Positions 1 through 57,853 of a stretch of 64,000 bases of DNA are shown one piece after another. The notes beneath the pieces were generated by a model, which saw only the letters and a program-made list of their open reading frames with translations, had not been told where the DNA came from and searched no databases. The position numbers and the translations under genes are program-made. Within the stretch, counting starts at the first letter, position 1; the number at the start of each line of letters is the position of its first letter. Source of the DNA: Oreohelix idahoensis (Eukaryota > Mollusca > Gastropoda > Stylommatophora > Oreohelicidae); the NCBI GenBank assembly GCA_024509875.1, contig JAMPIV010009910.1, forward strand, positions 124,001-188,000, given 5' to 3'.

Positions 1-369
1 ATAGTTTTTGTTGTGTTCCCACGCTTTGCACCTGCGAAATTATCTTCGCAAAATAGTTTGCATATCAACTGGCACGATCGTAGGTGCCGTGCGAATCTCC
101 GTGTTCTGAACTCAAAGGTATCAACAATGGGAAGGAAGACAGTTCTGGAAAATACTAACATTTATGTACGCTGGTTTGGCCGAAGCTTCACCCGTATTTG
201 GGTGGGAAATGAAAGTGCATGAGAAACATTTTTCAAAATACTAGGGATAGACAGAAAATAAGGCCATATCTAGGATGGACAGAAGATTACACATGGACAA
301 ATTATCTTCAATCTGCGACAACCCCTGCTTATGAAGCACTGCCTTAAAGCATTTGGAAATAAAGCAGGC
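1..369. other. No gene recognised
   Basis: Unique-looking sequence with only short frames. I see no domain signature, repeat unit or splice-bounded exon that I can support. It lies upstream of the Ig/MAM gene on the plus strand, so an untranslated exon or promoter cannot be excluded. Confidence 0.4.
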
Positions 370-462
370 AATTGGTTTGGTTTGGTTTTAAGGACTATCT
401 TCATTGCACACGGACAACTCCATCAGTGCTCCGATCACCTCCCTTAGATCACACAAAGAGGA
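370..462 (-). repeat. SINE-1, 5'-truncated 3' end
   Basis: Reverse complement of the last ~90 bases of the SINE-1 family found complete at 8145-8630 and 19913-20405. It contains the antisense AAACC-type tail (ggtttggtttggtttt), then the complement of the shared block 'gatcagagcactgatgga'. The tRNA-like head is absent, as expected for a 5'-truncated retroposed copy. Confidence 0.8.
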
Positions 463-799
463 CAATTAATGAGCTCAGACGGCGGAGATACTCGTGTTTC
501 ATGTGCAAACCAGTAGTGGACTGGGCTCTTGGAAGTGTGTATGTGTGAATTAGAAATACAAAGAGAGAGATAACAAAGATTAACAGCACGTGGGAAAATG
601 TACAAATGGCATGCATGCAGGTGTACCAGTGTATTGTGTACTGATGTCACATTAGGAAAATTGGCTGTTACGTGAGATAATATTTATGTTAAACTACATC
701 GTTGTATTAAATTTTATTCTTTTATTACCGTCGTATGTGTTACAGATTTCTGCTTCCTACGCTTTCAGACAACTTGAATGTGTTTTAAAAAAACGCAAT
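463..799. other. No gene recognised
   Basis: Unique sequence without a supported frame; the short minus-strand frame at 444-650 has no recognisable domain and overlaps the SINE tail. Confidence 0.35.
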
Positions 800-935
800 G
801 AGCAGCTTGAGGTTGTTGATTTCACTGTAGAGTTTGTCTAAGAATGGTACTGGTGACGGGCATATGTGCTTTCTTTGTTCTTTCTAATGTTGGGCTTCTT
901 TGCAGCAGACGTTCAGCAGTTATTTTATCAATGGT
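800..935. repeat. Dispersed repeat R2, copy 1
   Basis: About 130 bases, built around 'ggtactggtgacgggcata', a 'ctttctttg' stretch and 'cagttcagcagt'-like text. It is clearly similar to 12780-12915 and 20925-21085. The family is unidentified, the copies are diverged, and no terminal repeats or coding capacity are visible. Confidence 0.6.
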
Positions 936-1151
936 TTTTTTTTTTTTAAATGTATATTGTTTGAAAATATTGCAGCGTCTACAATAAAATATTTCTTGCT
1001 GATTACATTTTATTATCTTGAAGAAGATAGTAAGTCCGGGATTCTCGCGGGTTATGTCGTGATTTATTTATCTGTGGTGTTAAAGCATTTGCAGGCGCAG
1101 TGTCGGATCAGGTTATTCTTCTAGCATTGATTTTACTCATTATTGCCAATT

Positions 1152-1153
<2 letters not shown>

Positions 1154-1225
<72 letters not shown>
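1154..1225. repeat. (CT)n microsatellite
   Basis: About 36 uninterrupted CT units, read directly. Confidence 0.97.
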
Positions 1226-1227
<2 letters not shown>

Positions 1228-1750
1228 GGTTTGGCACAGACACCATTGCTACAAAAGCGTGTGACTGACTGATCGGTGCAGGCTTTCTGCAAGGAACGGC
1301 ACTGCAATCGATGAATCAAGCAGGCTAAGACTACTGGAATTTAGCATGACACGTAAGACTAGTGAGGATTTACGTATGAGATAATGAACCAGGCTTATTG
1401 GAAGATTCATCGCAGAGGTGAAGAGTAGAATAGACCAGGAAAAAATCAGTGTTAAATAAAATAAGTATTTTGTGCAACAAATCTTTGTCAATGGAAGTTA
1501 AAAAGATAGGTCTTCAGTGTTACATAGAGCCAATCCTGTCGTGAGTCAAGGACATTTAGCAAAAAAGAAAAATATTCAAAGTATTACGGACAGCTTACTT
1601 TACTTTTAATTTTTTTTTTTAAACGCTGTCAGTAATTGCCATGCTGAAGAATCAAAATAATGCCGACCTGAGAGTAAAACTCCACAGACTATATCAGCAA
1701 CTCAAAAGAGTTGTGACGCAATGGATCCCATCTCACTTTAAAATCCCTGG
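1226..1750. other. No gene recognised
   Basis: Non-repetitive sequence apart from short A/T runs near 1560-1620. The minus-strand frame 1249-1491 resembles no family I know. Confidence 0.35.
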
Positions 1751-2084
1751 TAGTAGCTGTCTATCATATTTCACTTCACTGCTAGTGGCTGTCTATCGTA
1801 CTGTACTTCATTACTAGTAACTGTCTATCATATTGTACTTCTATGAGGCGACCTCACATAACTGCTGGACTCGGCGCTTTCACTCATCATGGACTGCATA
1901 TCTTGACACCATTGTCCTTCGAAATAATACTTGTAGCTGACACCAGCCAAAATCTACACCAGAGAGTGATGTACTGAGCGACTAAATGTAATGAAGTACA
2001 GTATGATAGACATCTACTAGTAATGAAGTACAGTATGATAGACAACCACTAGCAGTGAAGTGAAATATGATAGACAGCTACTAG
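1751..2084. repeat. Foldback: ~91-bp inverted repeat with ~150-bp spacer
   Basis: The left arm 1751-1841 is nearly the exact reverse complement of 1993-2084, with roughly six mismatches. Each arm is itself made of ~32-bp direct repeats around 'gaagtacagtatgatagaca', and one more degraded unit follows the right arm to about 2140. The transcript or single strand could form a long hairpin. No transposase or target duplication was identified. Confidence 0.85.
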
Positions 2085-2186
2085 TAATGAAGTACAGTAT
2101 GATAGACAGCTACTAAAAGTGAAGTGCAGTAGAATAGATGCACATTTGGAGAAGTAGGGAAGCATAGACAGTGACAGAAATTTTCA

Positions 2187-2590
2187 CCCCTGGCGGTTTA
2201 GGCCAGTCTTATATCTAAGATACGCTACAACAGTATTCCCAACGAAAATAAATCGAGACAGAGTTGAAGTTAGAGACAGCCAATTTTGAGTACAGATGAA
2301 TAGCGACGTAGACGGAATGCAAGGAGAGAGATGTGTCACATGAAAATCAGATGAATATAAATCTGTAAATAAACTTTTGGATTTGAGTTTTCACCGGTGT
2401 CAGCGTGAGGTTTATTATCAAATAGTTAAAGAAATCATCAACCATCTGTACTGTCTGGTTGTTGTGGTCAACAAGGTTTTCATCCAAGCATATATCGTCA
2501 CCATCTGCAACTATCCTTGTTTAGGGCAGGGATCGAACCACTATACGACACATTTATATCAACCTATCAACACACACGGCCACATTATTT
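2187..2590 (+). repeat. Dispersed repeat R1, copy 1
   Basis: Begins with the block 'cacccctggcggtttaggcc' and continues through 'gaatgcaagga', 'gtaaataaac' and 'atcatcaaccatctgt'. The same blocks appear in the same order at 17978-18600, with many indels. It could be an old solo LTR or non-autonomous element, but no TG...CA ends or target duplication could be defined. Confidence 0.65.
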
Positions 2591-3417
2591 TGAGAGACGC
2601 CAGGTGGACACCTTTCCATGGCTAAGCCGTTGTTTAAACAAAACACGGTCACCGTCGTGCGCAATACAATAGACCCCGGCGACAATGGCCTCGGGACTGG
2701 TACGAGATTGTTGCCAGATAGGAAAACGCAGCACGGAATAATGAGCCGAGAGAATAAAAGGCGCCGCCAGCAGCATAGAGCAAAGCTGACATGCGGGGCG
2801 ATAGACAGACAGAGAGCGGTATGACAGTTGGAAGGCGGGGGACATTTTTGCATTGGCCAGCCAATTATCTAAACACCTGTTTGTCAGGCAAGCCCGGCAA
2901 CGAAAGTTGGTCGCCAATTGCCCAACCCACTTTTAGACTGACGGGACAAGAGAGATCCAAGGCATGAGCAACCAGATGGCCTCTTAGCTATTGGGTAGAG
3001 GCGGAGTTTCACGTCACAGGTAAGATTTTGGAACATATGGGCGTTTTATGAATATAATGTACCGCGCAGTTTGCTAGATATCAGTCCAGTTTTCAACATT
3101 GTGGTGGAGAGAAAAATTCTTAATGCCTAGCCTTAATACACGTGTTTATTCCTGTGTGGATATTGAATTCATTTGTGGCATATATAGTTTTCTTCTCGGA
3201 GTTTGCAAAGGGAAACAGTCCATCAGAAGTCTGAGTCTACACGCTACATGTTTGACGTCTAACCAGAAATAAGCTACCAAAGCGAACATTTGGAAATCAG
3301 AATTCACCATAGGACATCGTTCATTCCTCAATTAAAAGGAATATTTCTCGCCCACGATTAAGACAGTGGACGCAGAATTTTTCGTCACCTTATATCACGT
3401 ATGCACAATACACATTT
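2591..3417. other. GC-richer unique stretch, no gene called
   Basis: Bases 2591-2930 are richer in GC than their surroundings and give several overlapping minus-strand frames of up to 110 codons. None shows a recognisable domain, and they are mutually exclusive. The rest to 3417 is ordinary sequence. A CpG-rich promoter-like or old repeat origin is possible but unsupported. Confidence 0.3.
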
Positions 3418-3418
3418 A

Positions 3419-3690
3419 AATCAAGTTCAAATCACTCGAAAGCTTACTACATGAGTCAAGCTAAAGCTCATAGGTTGATTCTCATAGTTTTATCAAGTTC
3501 AGCTCCATCTAAAGCTTACTACATGAGTCAATCTAAAGCTCACAGTTGATTACTTATTCAAATATAAAGTTCAGCTCCATCGGAAGCTTACCATCTGAAG
3601 TCAAGCTAAAGAGCTCAAAAGTTGATTCTCATATTTATATCAAGTGCAGCTTACTCCAAAGTATATTTCATGAATCACGATTACCTACTC
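3419..3690 (+). repeat. Degenerate ~72-bp tandem repeat, ~3.5 copies
   Basis: The phrase 'caagttcagctccat' followed by 'aaagcttactacatgagtca' recurs at about 3419, 3492, 3560 and 3638, so the unit is 69-75 bp. The divergence between units suggests an old array. Confidence 0.75.
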
Positions 3691-4660
3691 AAGTTAATTG
3701 GTCTACATATCAAGAACATGTCGTGAAGATATTCAGTCTGGCCAGTACCATTCGGAGATTAGACAACAGACATTTTTCAAGCGACAACTGTAAACTGTTG
3801 GTCAACGCTACAGAGATATTGTCAAACAGTGAAGGACTGTATATCGTCAACGTTCTCAGTACAACAACAGTTTCATCAGAACGTCTTCGACTTAGAGATA
3901 CCCCACTCGACATAACTTATAACAACTTGCGACATTCTATGCATACATGTGAATCATCCTACCCGAGAGAAGCATTTAGAGACACATGAACTGTGTAGAT
4001 TACTCACCATTTTGGTAACAAGTATCATATGACATCGTCATCATTTCGCTTTACACAAGTTCATTTTTCTATTTAATTAACTACATTATTAATATCTCAT
4101 CTGTGTGTTTTCTTTTGTGTGAATCGTCATTCACCATCACCACCTTCTTATCACTACTAACCCTATAAGTGTAGCTATTTAATTAATAAACCCAATAATC
4201 GTTTGATCATCGCTAGTTTGTTAATGTATCACTCGTGCTGCCGGTGTTAAATATTTACATATAGGTAAATTTCTACACTTAGATGAGGTTGGGGGCTTTT
4301 TCTGTTACGGGATCTAAGGGCAGAAGCTAAGGTCGTGGGGAAACAGAACTCTTTCCATAATTCACCAGAAAACACTGTCCAGTGGAAAGCATTCGCATTC
4401 TCTTCTTCTTGTCCTTATCTCGAATATGTCTCTATTCTTTCTTAACGAGCCAATTTCTGGAGACCATCATAATATCTCATAGGCTATTTCCGGCGAAAAC
4501 TATTGTTGTAGTTGCCCCAATACACACCATACGACACCTGGCTACGGTCACAACGATAACTGATTATACAAAAACAACAAACAAAGCTTTTTTGGCAACA
4601 ACGGACTGATGTGTGTTCTTCTGTGCGGCAACACGGGCCTCCCAAACAATTAAAACTAAT
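3691..4660. other. No gene recognised
   Basis: The plus-strand frame 3546-3989 (147 codons) starts inside the 72-bp tandem array and has no recognisable domain, so I do not call it a gene. The rest is AT-rich and unassigned. Confidence 0.35.
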
Positions 4661-4661
4661 A

Positions 4662-5135
4662 ACTTACTTACTTACTTAGTTGTTCCCCTTCTACCGTGAG
4701 GTGTAGAGGTTTGGAAGAGAGAGCGCCAGACTATCTTATCGGCTGTCTTCCTCCTGGCCTGGTTCCATTCTAGTCCTCTGTCCTTCAAAGATTGTCTAAT
4801 GTTGTCCTCCCAGCGGACTCTGGGTCGTCCTCGGGGTCTGGATCCTTGGCTCTTTGTTTCCCATGCTTGTCGTGGTATCCGATCTTCTCCCATTCTGCAG
4901 ACATGGCCAAACCATCTTAATTGGGACTGTTCTACTTGGGTCTGCAGGGGGGTAGGATTTAAGGCCTTGACGTATCGTCTGGTTGCGTACCATGTCTCTT
5001 CTTGTTACTTCAACCACCTTCCTCAGATACCTCATTTCTGAGGTTTGGATCTGGCTTTTAGGGGTTGTAGTCATTGCCCATGACTCGCATCCATATGTCA
5101 AGACTGGGACATAGGTGGAGCGGTATACAGAAAAA
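4662..5135 (-). mobile_element. LINE-A 3' fragment (degenerate reverse transcriptase C-terminus)
   Basis: Read on the minus strand, two overlapping frames (5101-4796 and 4893-4672) give the typical C-terminal region of a non-LTR retrotransposon polyprotein. It runs from a 'TYGCESWAMTT' block through a 'RRDMVRNQT' block to 'RPRGRPRVRWEDN'. A frameshift separates the halves, so it is a pseudogene. The element ends in a (TTAC)n tail on the plus strand, that is (GTAA)n behind the element, typical of RTE-like LINEs. Other copies are at 21820, 23740, 34150 and 37968-44290. The 5' end is truncated. Confidence 0.85.
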
Positions 5136-5881
5136 CTAATAACACCAAGACTAAAAGAATCCAGTGAGTGGGGAAAATCACAACGAAATAAAAGATAAAA
5201 TCGTACATACCTTGTACGTTAGTGCACAGCAACTATAGCGTTTGATTTCACACGAAGGTAAGAACAGACTTCGCTTACACATACAGTGGTGTTTAAGGCA
5301 GTGATGGGTTTTTATTTCTATTAGAAATTTACTATACACTATAGTTTATTATTGCCCTGCGTGCTTTGCAGGGATCTCTGGAAAGGTAAAGAAAGACAAG
5401 GAGCAGTGCTCTCTTGTGTACGAGTATTATGTAAATGGCGACAAATATGAGTTGTGCATGGGCCTGGAAACTTCATGTTCAACAAAACTACGCAGCAATA
5501 GAACATGGATGTTTTGGTGCATGTTTCCTGTCAAGGAGATCGGCTGCAGTAAATGACTCCAGGGTCAATAAGGATAGAAAAGGAAATAATGATGATGATG
5601 TATTTATTATAACGTGTTATATGTTTGTTCTATCATTTTCAAAATTGTGGCCGAATTGTACAGCTTTTGCTCTGCCCAAACTGCGAGCCGCCACTGGACA
5701 AATATAAATATTCTAACGGTTTGTTTGTCGTTCTGGTTCCTGTGCCAGAGAAATATATTGTGCAATACTTGTGTAACATAAATGTGAGAAGTCCAAGAAC
5801 TGTAAACTCCCAACAAGCAGATTAAGGCAGTTGCTGATACCGAAGTCTCTGCTGTGCCTATGTCCTGAAACAAGCGGGAAA
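5136..5881 (+). other. Region upstream of the Ig/MAM gene start codon
   Basis: No domain is visible in the short frames here. Because the signal-peptide exon starts at 5882, the promoter and 5' UTR should lie in this stretch or further upstream. I cannot fix a transcription start; no convincing TATA box at the expected spacing was found. Confidence 0.3.
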
Positions 5882-52381
<46,500 letters not shown>

Positions 52382-52803
52382 GTAGGTACAAAACAGTGGT
52401 GTTGGATCATTTTAGTGTAGGGCTCCAATATCAATTTTTTTTTTACCTCGCTGGGAGAGGTTCAAGGTGCGAGAGGTTTTCTTGTTGGTGCTGTTGAACA
52501 AAAACATCATGTTTTTGTGATGACAGTAATAAAACACTATATACACGTGTCTGTTGTAAAAGTTAAATGTATATAGCGAAGTAGTATATCAACACGGGTT
52601 CACAAAAAGTGGAAATCATAGGCGCGTAAACACACACCTAGGCATAGCTTAAAAAAAAAAAACGTACGGTATTGTAGTAAATTAATCCGCTACGTCTCAC
52701 ACGGAACAACATGTGAGTGTTCTAGTGGATATAGCTGTTATGTGTTATATGGAACAAAATGTGAGTGTTATAGTGAATATAGCTGTTGTGTGTTATATGG
52801 TAC
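52382..52803. other. Intron sequence with 2 x 50-bp duplication
   Basis: 'gtgagtgttctagtggatat' and 'gtgagtgttatagtgaatat' with their 'gtgttatatgg' ends form two adjacent ~50-bp copies at 52705-52800. No exon found. The last bases ggtac (52799-52803) may be the left target duplication of the LTR element. Confidence 0.5.
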
Positions 52804-55800
52804 TGTCGTAGATTTTCGATAGGAGTATTAAGACTTGGGTTAGGTCCCTTCTGAATAGGTTGGAATGAGTGATAGATACAGTGAGAGCTGGTGAAAAAAC
52901 AATAGAATTTCCCCACGTGAGATGATAGGATGTGATATAGAGGCTGTCTTTGAGAATCGAGATAATCTTCTCTCTCTCACCTATCTTCTACGACCGTTTT
53001 TAAAGGCGTCAGACAGTCTACACAAAGATATATATATAATAATAAATTCTTTAAGCGCCAAACACGGCGCATAAGGCAGAAACCAGTGCTCTCCAGGTTG
53101 TTCGTTGTGACGCCACTCCTCTTAGCTCTTGCACATTATTTAGGCCCAACGTTCTTCCTTCTCTTATTATTGTTCTTCTGAGTGTTTCTTTTGGTCTTCC
53201 TTTTTTCCGCTTACCCTCAGGAACCCAAGTGAGCGCCTGTAGTGGTATTCTGTTGTTTTGCATTCGTAGGACATGACCGATATATGACCATCGTCTTTTC
53301 CTTATATAGTCGGAGACATATTTCTGCCTAGAGTCTTCTCTTATTTGTCGATTAGTCTTGAATTCTTTCCAACTGATGTTCATGAGTTTTCTAAGACATT
53401 TGTTCTCGAATGTATTCAGCTTGTTCTCCAATGATTTTGTTATTTTCCAACTCTCACAGCCGTATGTTAACACTGAGATAACATTTGAATTAAACAGACG
53501 AAGCTTGGTATGTATATTCAATGATCGTAATTTCCAAATGTTAGATAATCTATTGAAGGCGCTAGCTGCCAAAGCAATTCTAGTATGGATTTCTCTTGTT
53601 GTGTCACCATCCTGAGTCATTTTACTGCCTAAATAATTGAAACTTTCAACTTTCTGTAGTTTTTCCCCGTTCAAGATGATATCAAAGGTCTCGTTAGAAA
53701 AGTTCATAGCTTTAGTTTTAGAGGCATTTATTTGGAGACCAATTTTAACCGAGAGATGACACAAATTATTTATTGCTTCTTGGGATTGTCTTGGTGTTGA
53801 ACTTAAGAATGCTACATCATCTGCGAAATCCAGGTCCCCCAGGAATTTTCCATTTGTCCATTTTATACCCAATTGTTCATTGTGGGTATAGTTTCTCATA
53901 ACCCAATCAATAGCTATTCCAAAAAGTAGTGGTGACATAATACAGCCTTGTTTCACCCCTGTTTCTACTGTAAACCATTCTGTATTCCCTTTATTTGTTC
54001 TAACACAACATCTTGCATTGTCATATAGCGCTTTGATTATATTCACATATTTTGTTGGAAAACCATAGATTGTAAGTATCTTCCACAATGATGGGCGGTG
54101 TAGACTATCAAAGGCTTTTTGAAAATCGACGAAGGTGATAATAAGTGGCGATTGCCTTTCCACTGATTCTTCTATAATTGTTCTTAGTGTGAATATTTGA
54201 TCAATACATGATCGTTTCGGCCTGAAACCCGCTTGTTCTTCTCTGATCTTTTCGTCAGCATGCAATTTAAGTCTTTCTAACATCATGCAACATAATAATT
54301 TTCCAGGTACTGATAATAGAGATATACCACGCCAGTTATTACAGTCTGATAGATCACCTTTCTTCGGTAACTTTACAATAATACTGTCTTTCCATTGTTG
54401 TGGTGGTTGTTCTTCTCTCCATACTTCATTTATAATATCTAAAATTCTCAAGAGGTTGTTGTCATTAACTGCTTTAATCATTTCCCCTGAAATTTCGTCA
54501 ACTCCAGCAGCTTTAAAATTTTTTAATCTTTTAACGGCTTGTTTGATCTCGTCCAGCGTGAATTCATCGCAAGTTATTGGCAAAGTGGTTGTGGATGTTT
54601 CATTATTAAAATCAGGTGTTACTGTTGGTGGTGGTCTGTTTAGCACCTCCATGAAGTGCTCAGCCCATCTCTTCATTTGTTCTTTTTCTGTTGGTATTGA
54701 ATTCCCTAATTTACCTTTAACAGGTGTTTCCATAGCAGTAGGCTGGTGACATAGTTGTTTTGTAATTTGATAAAGGCACCTACTATTACCAGTTCTTGCA
54801 GCATTTTCAGCTTCTACGGCCAGTTCATTGATGAAATGTCTTTTATCTCTTCGAGTTTTTGTCTTCACTTCTTTATTTAACAAGTTATAAGTTAGTTTGC
54901 AAGATTCAACTGCATTATGTGTACTTGCCGCTAGTAGTTTAAGTTTTGCTGTTTTCCTTTCTTGTATTTTATCCCAAGTATCTTCTCTCATCCATTTTTT
55001 CTTTTTATGTACTAGGTATCCGGTGGTCGCTACAGCTGCTTCTGTCATATTAATATATCTCTATCTACTCACGGGCACGCACATACACGTGACGACAGGT
55101 AAACACACAGACGTGGGAAACTATAACAATGAATTTATATGTATTATTGAACGAGCTGACCAACGCACTGATTTAGTTCAAGAGAGATTTTTATTATTAT
55201 CATCTAAAAAAATCTTCTCACAACACCAAAAATTACATCAAGGAAAAAAACATATACAAATAGTCTTAGAATTCAAGAAAAATGCTACAAGGATGATAGC
55301 CCGTTAGAATCCTACTCTAGGTTTAGCCCACAGCCCCGTTAAGAGAACAGATGATGGCCCAAAGAGTTATAGATACGTAGGGTTGAGGCTAAGAGTTTTT
55401 CTTCTTTTCTCGTAAATGTATGCACAGAGTTGAATAATCTGATTTAGCCTAAGAAGTAAAGAAACTCTAGCAAATAGTAACAAATTCTGCAGGTTAAACA
55501 AAAAAAAGAATTAAGACAGTAAATGGGTGACAATCTATAGCTGTAAAATAACACTCTGATCTGCGTACACTCATTCATTCAGCCATGGCCATGGGTACAC
55601 AGTTATACTCACAACTTTGCTCGCTGCCTCTGGGAACATACTCAATTCTAGGACCTTCACACAGACCCGAAAATGCAGTCCTTGACCAAGAAATCCCCAG
55701 TTCCAAAAGACGTACTAAACTCTCAGGGAACGATTCCTTGGGTGTTCTAATTTTTCAAATGTCTGATTAAGTCACATAAAATATTGTCCAGGCACGAAAG

Positions 55801-57433
55801 TTAGCAGAGCACAATGTCATTAGCTTTGGTTTCTAGAATTTAAGGAATGTCAGATCGGTGTCTACTTTCAGGAAGTTACTATATTTGGTCACCACAGTAC
55901 TAGTCAAAACTCTGTCGGAATGTTTCTGATCTTTGCTTGCCACAACGGGCTGAATTGTACTGAAGAGTTATTCTGGAAGAATTAATTCTGGCGCGAAGGC
56001 CTCTTACTTCATTTAACTGTTACAGTTCAGGTAATGAAAGTGATTTGTTTCTTCCCAAATAAAGTTCACGTACTAGAACGCTGGTAAAGTTGGGTACCAC
56101 CGTTTCACTATATAAAAGAAAGAACACATATCAAATAATTTACATATATGTACTCAATATAACTTACATTTTAATAGCAAGCCTACAGCTTGACTTATAT
56201 TTAAAACTTCCCGTAAAATAAGTTATATTAAATATATCAAACATCATGAATTAGAAAATACATACGTATTTCGTCAACACTCAATGATGTATCTAGCGTT
56301 ATAAGTTTAGTTTTTTAAAAATATATTCTCTCGTCTGATTATTTAGAAGTTAAATTAAATTTCTTTATTAGCCGACTGAATTTAAGCAAGAAATATAATT
56401 TCTGTTTTCCACTGAAACGCGTCACTAGAAAATAATACAGACTATATAGATTAAGCACTCTGTTCAAAAGAACTAGTTTAAAATTAAATCGGCGATTTAA
56501 CACTTAATCACTTCACAAAATTTTAGAGAACTACTATATAATATTTACCTCAAAACACAGCATTACAGGATATCGCACAATTAAGAATTTTTACGCTCAT
56601 ATTTATGGAAGTCTAGAAGTTCGACAAATTGTCGCAACAAACTAAGAAACTTCGCTTATACAGCTCTACTCTTCGCGAACCACCTGTCTACTGCGATTTA
56701 TTGAGAAGAATGAAAATAAAGTTTCAAACTAGGTTTAATATTTTAAAATAAGACAAAGGATGAACTATTTCCCCCCGCCCCGATCTCTCCCCCTTCTCAT
56801 AACAGCTACGTTTAACTTAGAGGCGTGTCGTAACTGCCACCAGGGCGATTACGCACCTGCGTTGACAAACTGACCGGGAAAAGCGCGTGTCAGTTGCAAA
56901 TCTCAGACAACCGTCTGCCGTGCCACGAGTAATCTCACCCTTCGTTTAACAAACTGACCGAGAAACGGGCGTGTTAATTTCAAAGGTAGACAACTTGTCT
57001 GAAAGGCAGGGCAGTTTTCACACTACCAGCTGACCATGGCCCGTGGAGCATGAGTGTCATATGCGAAAAACCAGACCCTCTGTCTGCCTGCCCGTTCTGG
57101 CGGAGTGAATTCTCACACTACGGCCCAGAACTCGGCCGAAGAAAACACTGTCCCCGTGGGAACAGCAGACAGCTGTCGGCTCTCCCGGTCTGACGGAATG
57201 CATTATAACGCTTCTCGTCTGACTGACATCCACGTAATACCATCAGTGCGATACTCAGTTTTGAGAAACAAAACCGGTAAAGTTTAAAAATACTGAAGAA
57301 AATATTTTTCGCAACCGAGTGATGCGAAAAATACAGGAAAAACAAGTATGGAAAGATAATAAAATGAAAGGATTAGGGTGAGAGAATAGGAAGAAGATGT
57401 AGGTAATTTAATGACATAAAGACCTACGTGACA
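52804..57433 (-). repeat. 3' LTR (~2615 bp without its LINE insert)
   Basis: Begins TGTCGTAGATTTTCG and ends CTACGTGACA on the plus strand. Apart from the LINE at about 53034-55048 it is collinear with 61399-64000, with only about ten small differences over 2.4 kb (for example 55521 region ctatagctg against ctataactg, and 'aaaataagac' against 'aaaatcagac'). Confidence 0.93.
53034..55048 (-). mobile_element. LINE-B copy 2, inserted in the LTR
   Basis: Open frame 55048-53051 (665 codons), nearly base-identical to 46820-48817, with the same RT motifs including LDFADDVAFL and no stops. It starts abruptly at MTEAAVATTGYL, so it is truncated about 140 bases further in than copy 1. It sits where the other LTR has an (AT)n tract (61621-61659), ending in a (TAA)n/(TA)n tail. 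Confidence 0.95.
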
Positions 57434-57450
57434 GGACGTCCCCCCTTAAG
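57434..57450 (-). other. Polypurine tract of the LTR element
   Basis: On the minus strand cttaaggggggacgtcc directly precedes the 3' LTR start tgtcacgtag. A G-rich run at this position primes plus-strand DNA synthesis in LTR elements. Confidence 0.7.
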
Positions 57451-57559
57451 ATATGGAAGCACTCCATGTCTACGTTATGGAATTAAATTTCCTATAACCG
57501 TAGCTTCGGGGTGTCTGTCTTCTTCCCTCTCATCTTCCCCCTCCATCTCTCTCCAATTC

Positions 57560-57853
57560 CTACTCGAGTCTACTCCCCAAAGTTTCCTTCTTCTGGAATG
57601 TCTCCCATGCGCGCTTGAAAGAGCGTCGCCGCTTCTGACATTTTTGAAAGATTTCTTGTGATAGCGGTGGAATATCCCTGCCACTATCATCATCTTCGTC
57701 AGCTATGGCGATCGTCAGGAGATGGTCGGAGGTTGGCACTGGTCTTTCCAAGTATCTCTTTAAGAGATTTAAATGGAAAACCTTCTCCTTTCCTTGAATA
57801 GAGATCTGGTAGTTAGCCTTAGAAATCTTTTTCAGGACGGTAAACGGCCCTTG
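57560..57853 (-). pseudogene. Integrase C-terminal extension behind an in-frame TGA
   Basis: The main frame stops with TGA at 57854-57856 in the middle of the integrase C-terminal SH3-like region. The same frame then stays open for about 98 codons to a TAG at 57560-57562, with a typical N-Y-x-I...H-L-N-L-L-K-R-Y ending. The stop is probably a single G-to-A change at a tryptophan position; readthrough cannot be ruled out. No RT motif follows. Confidence 0.8.

Noticed and set aside
2585..2917. 110-codon minus frame in the GC-rich stretch
   Set aside because: Overlaps two other frames of similar length, with no recognisable domain; GC-rich DNA has fewer stops by chance.
3546..3989. 147-codon plus frame as a gene
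   Set aside because: Begins within a degenerate 72-bp tandem repeat and shows no domain, hydrophobic segment or splice-bounded structure.
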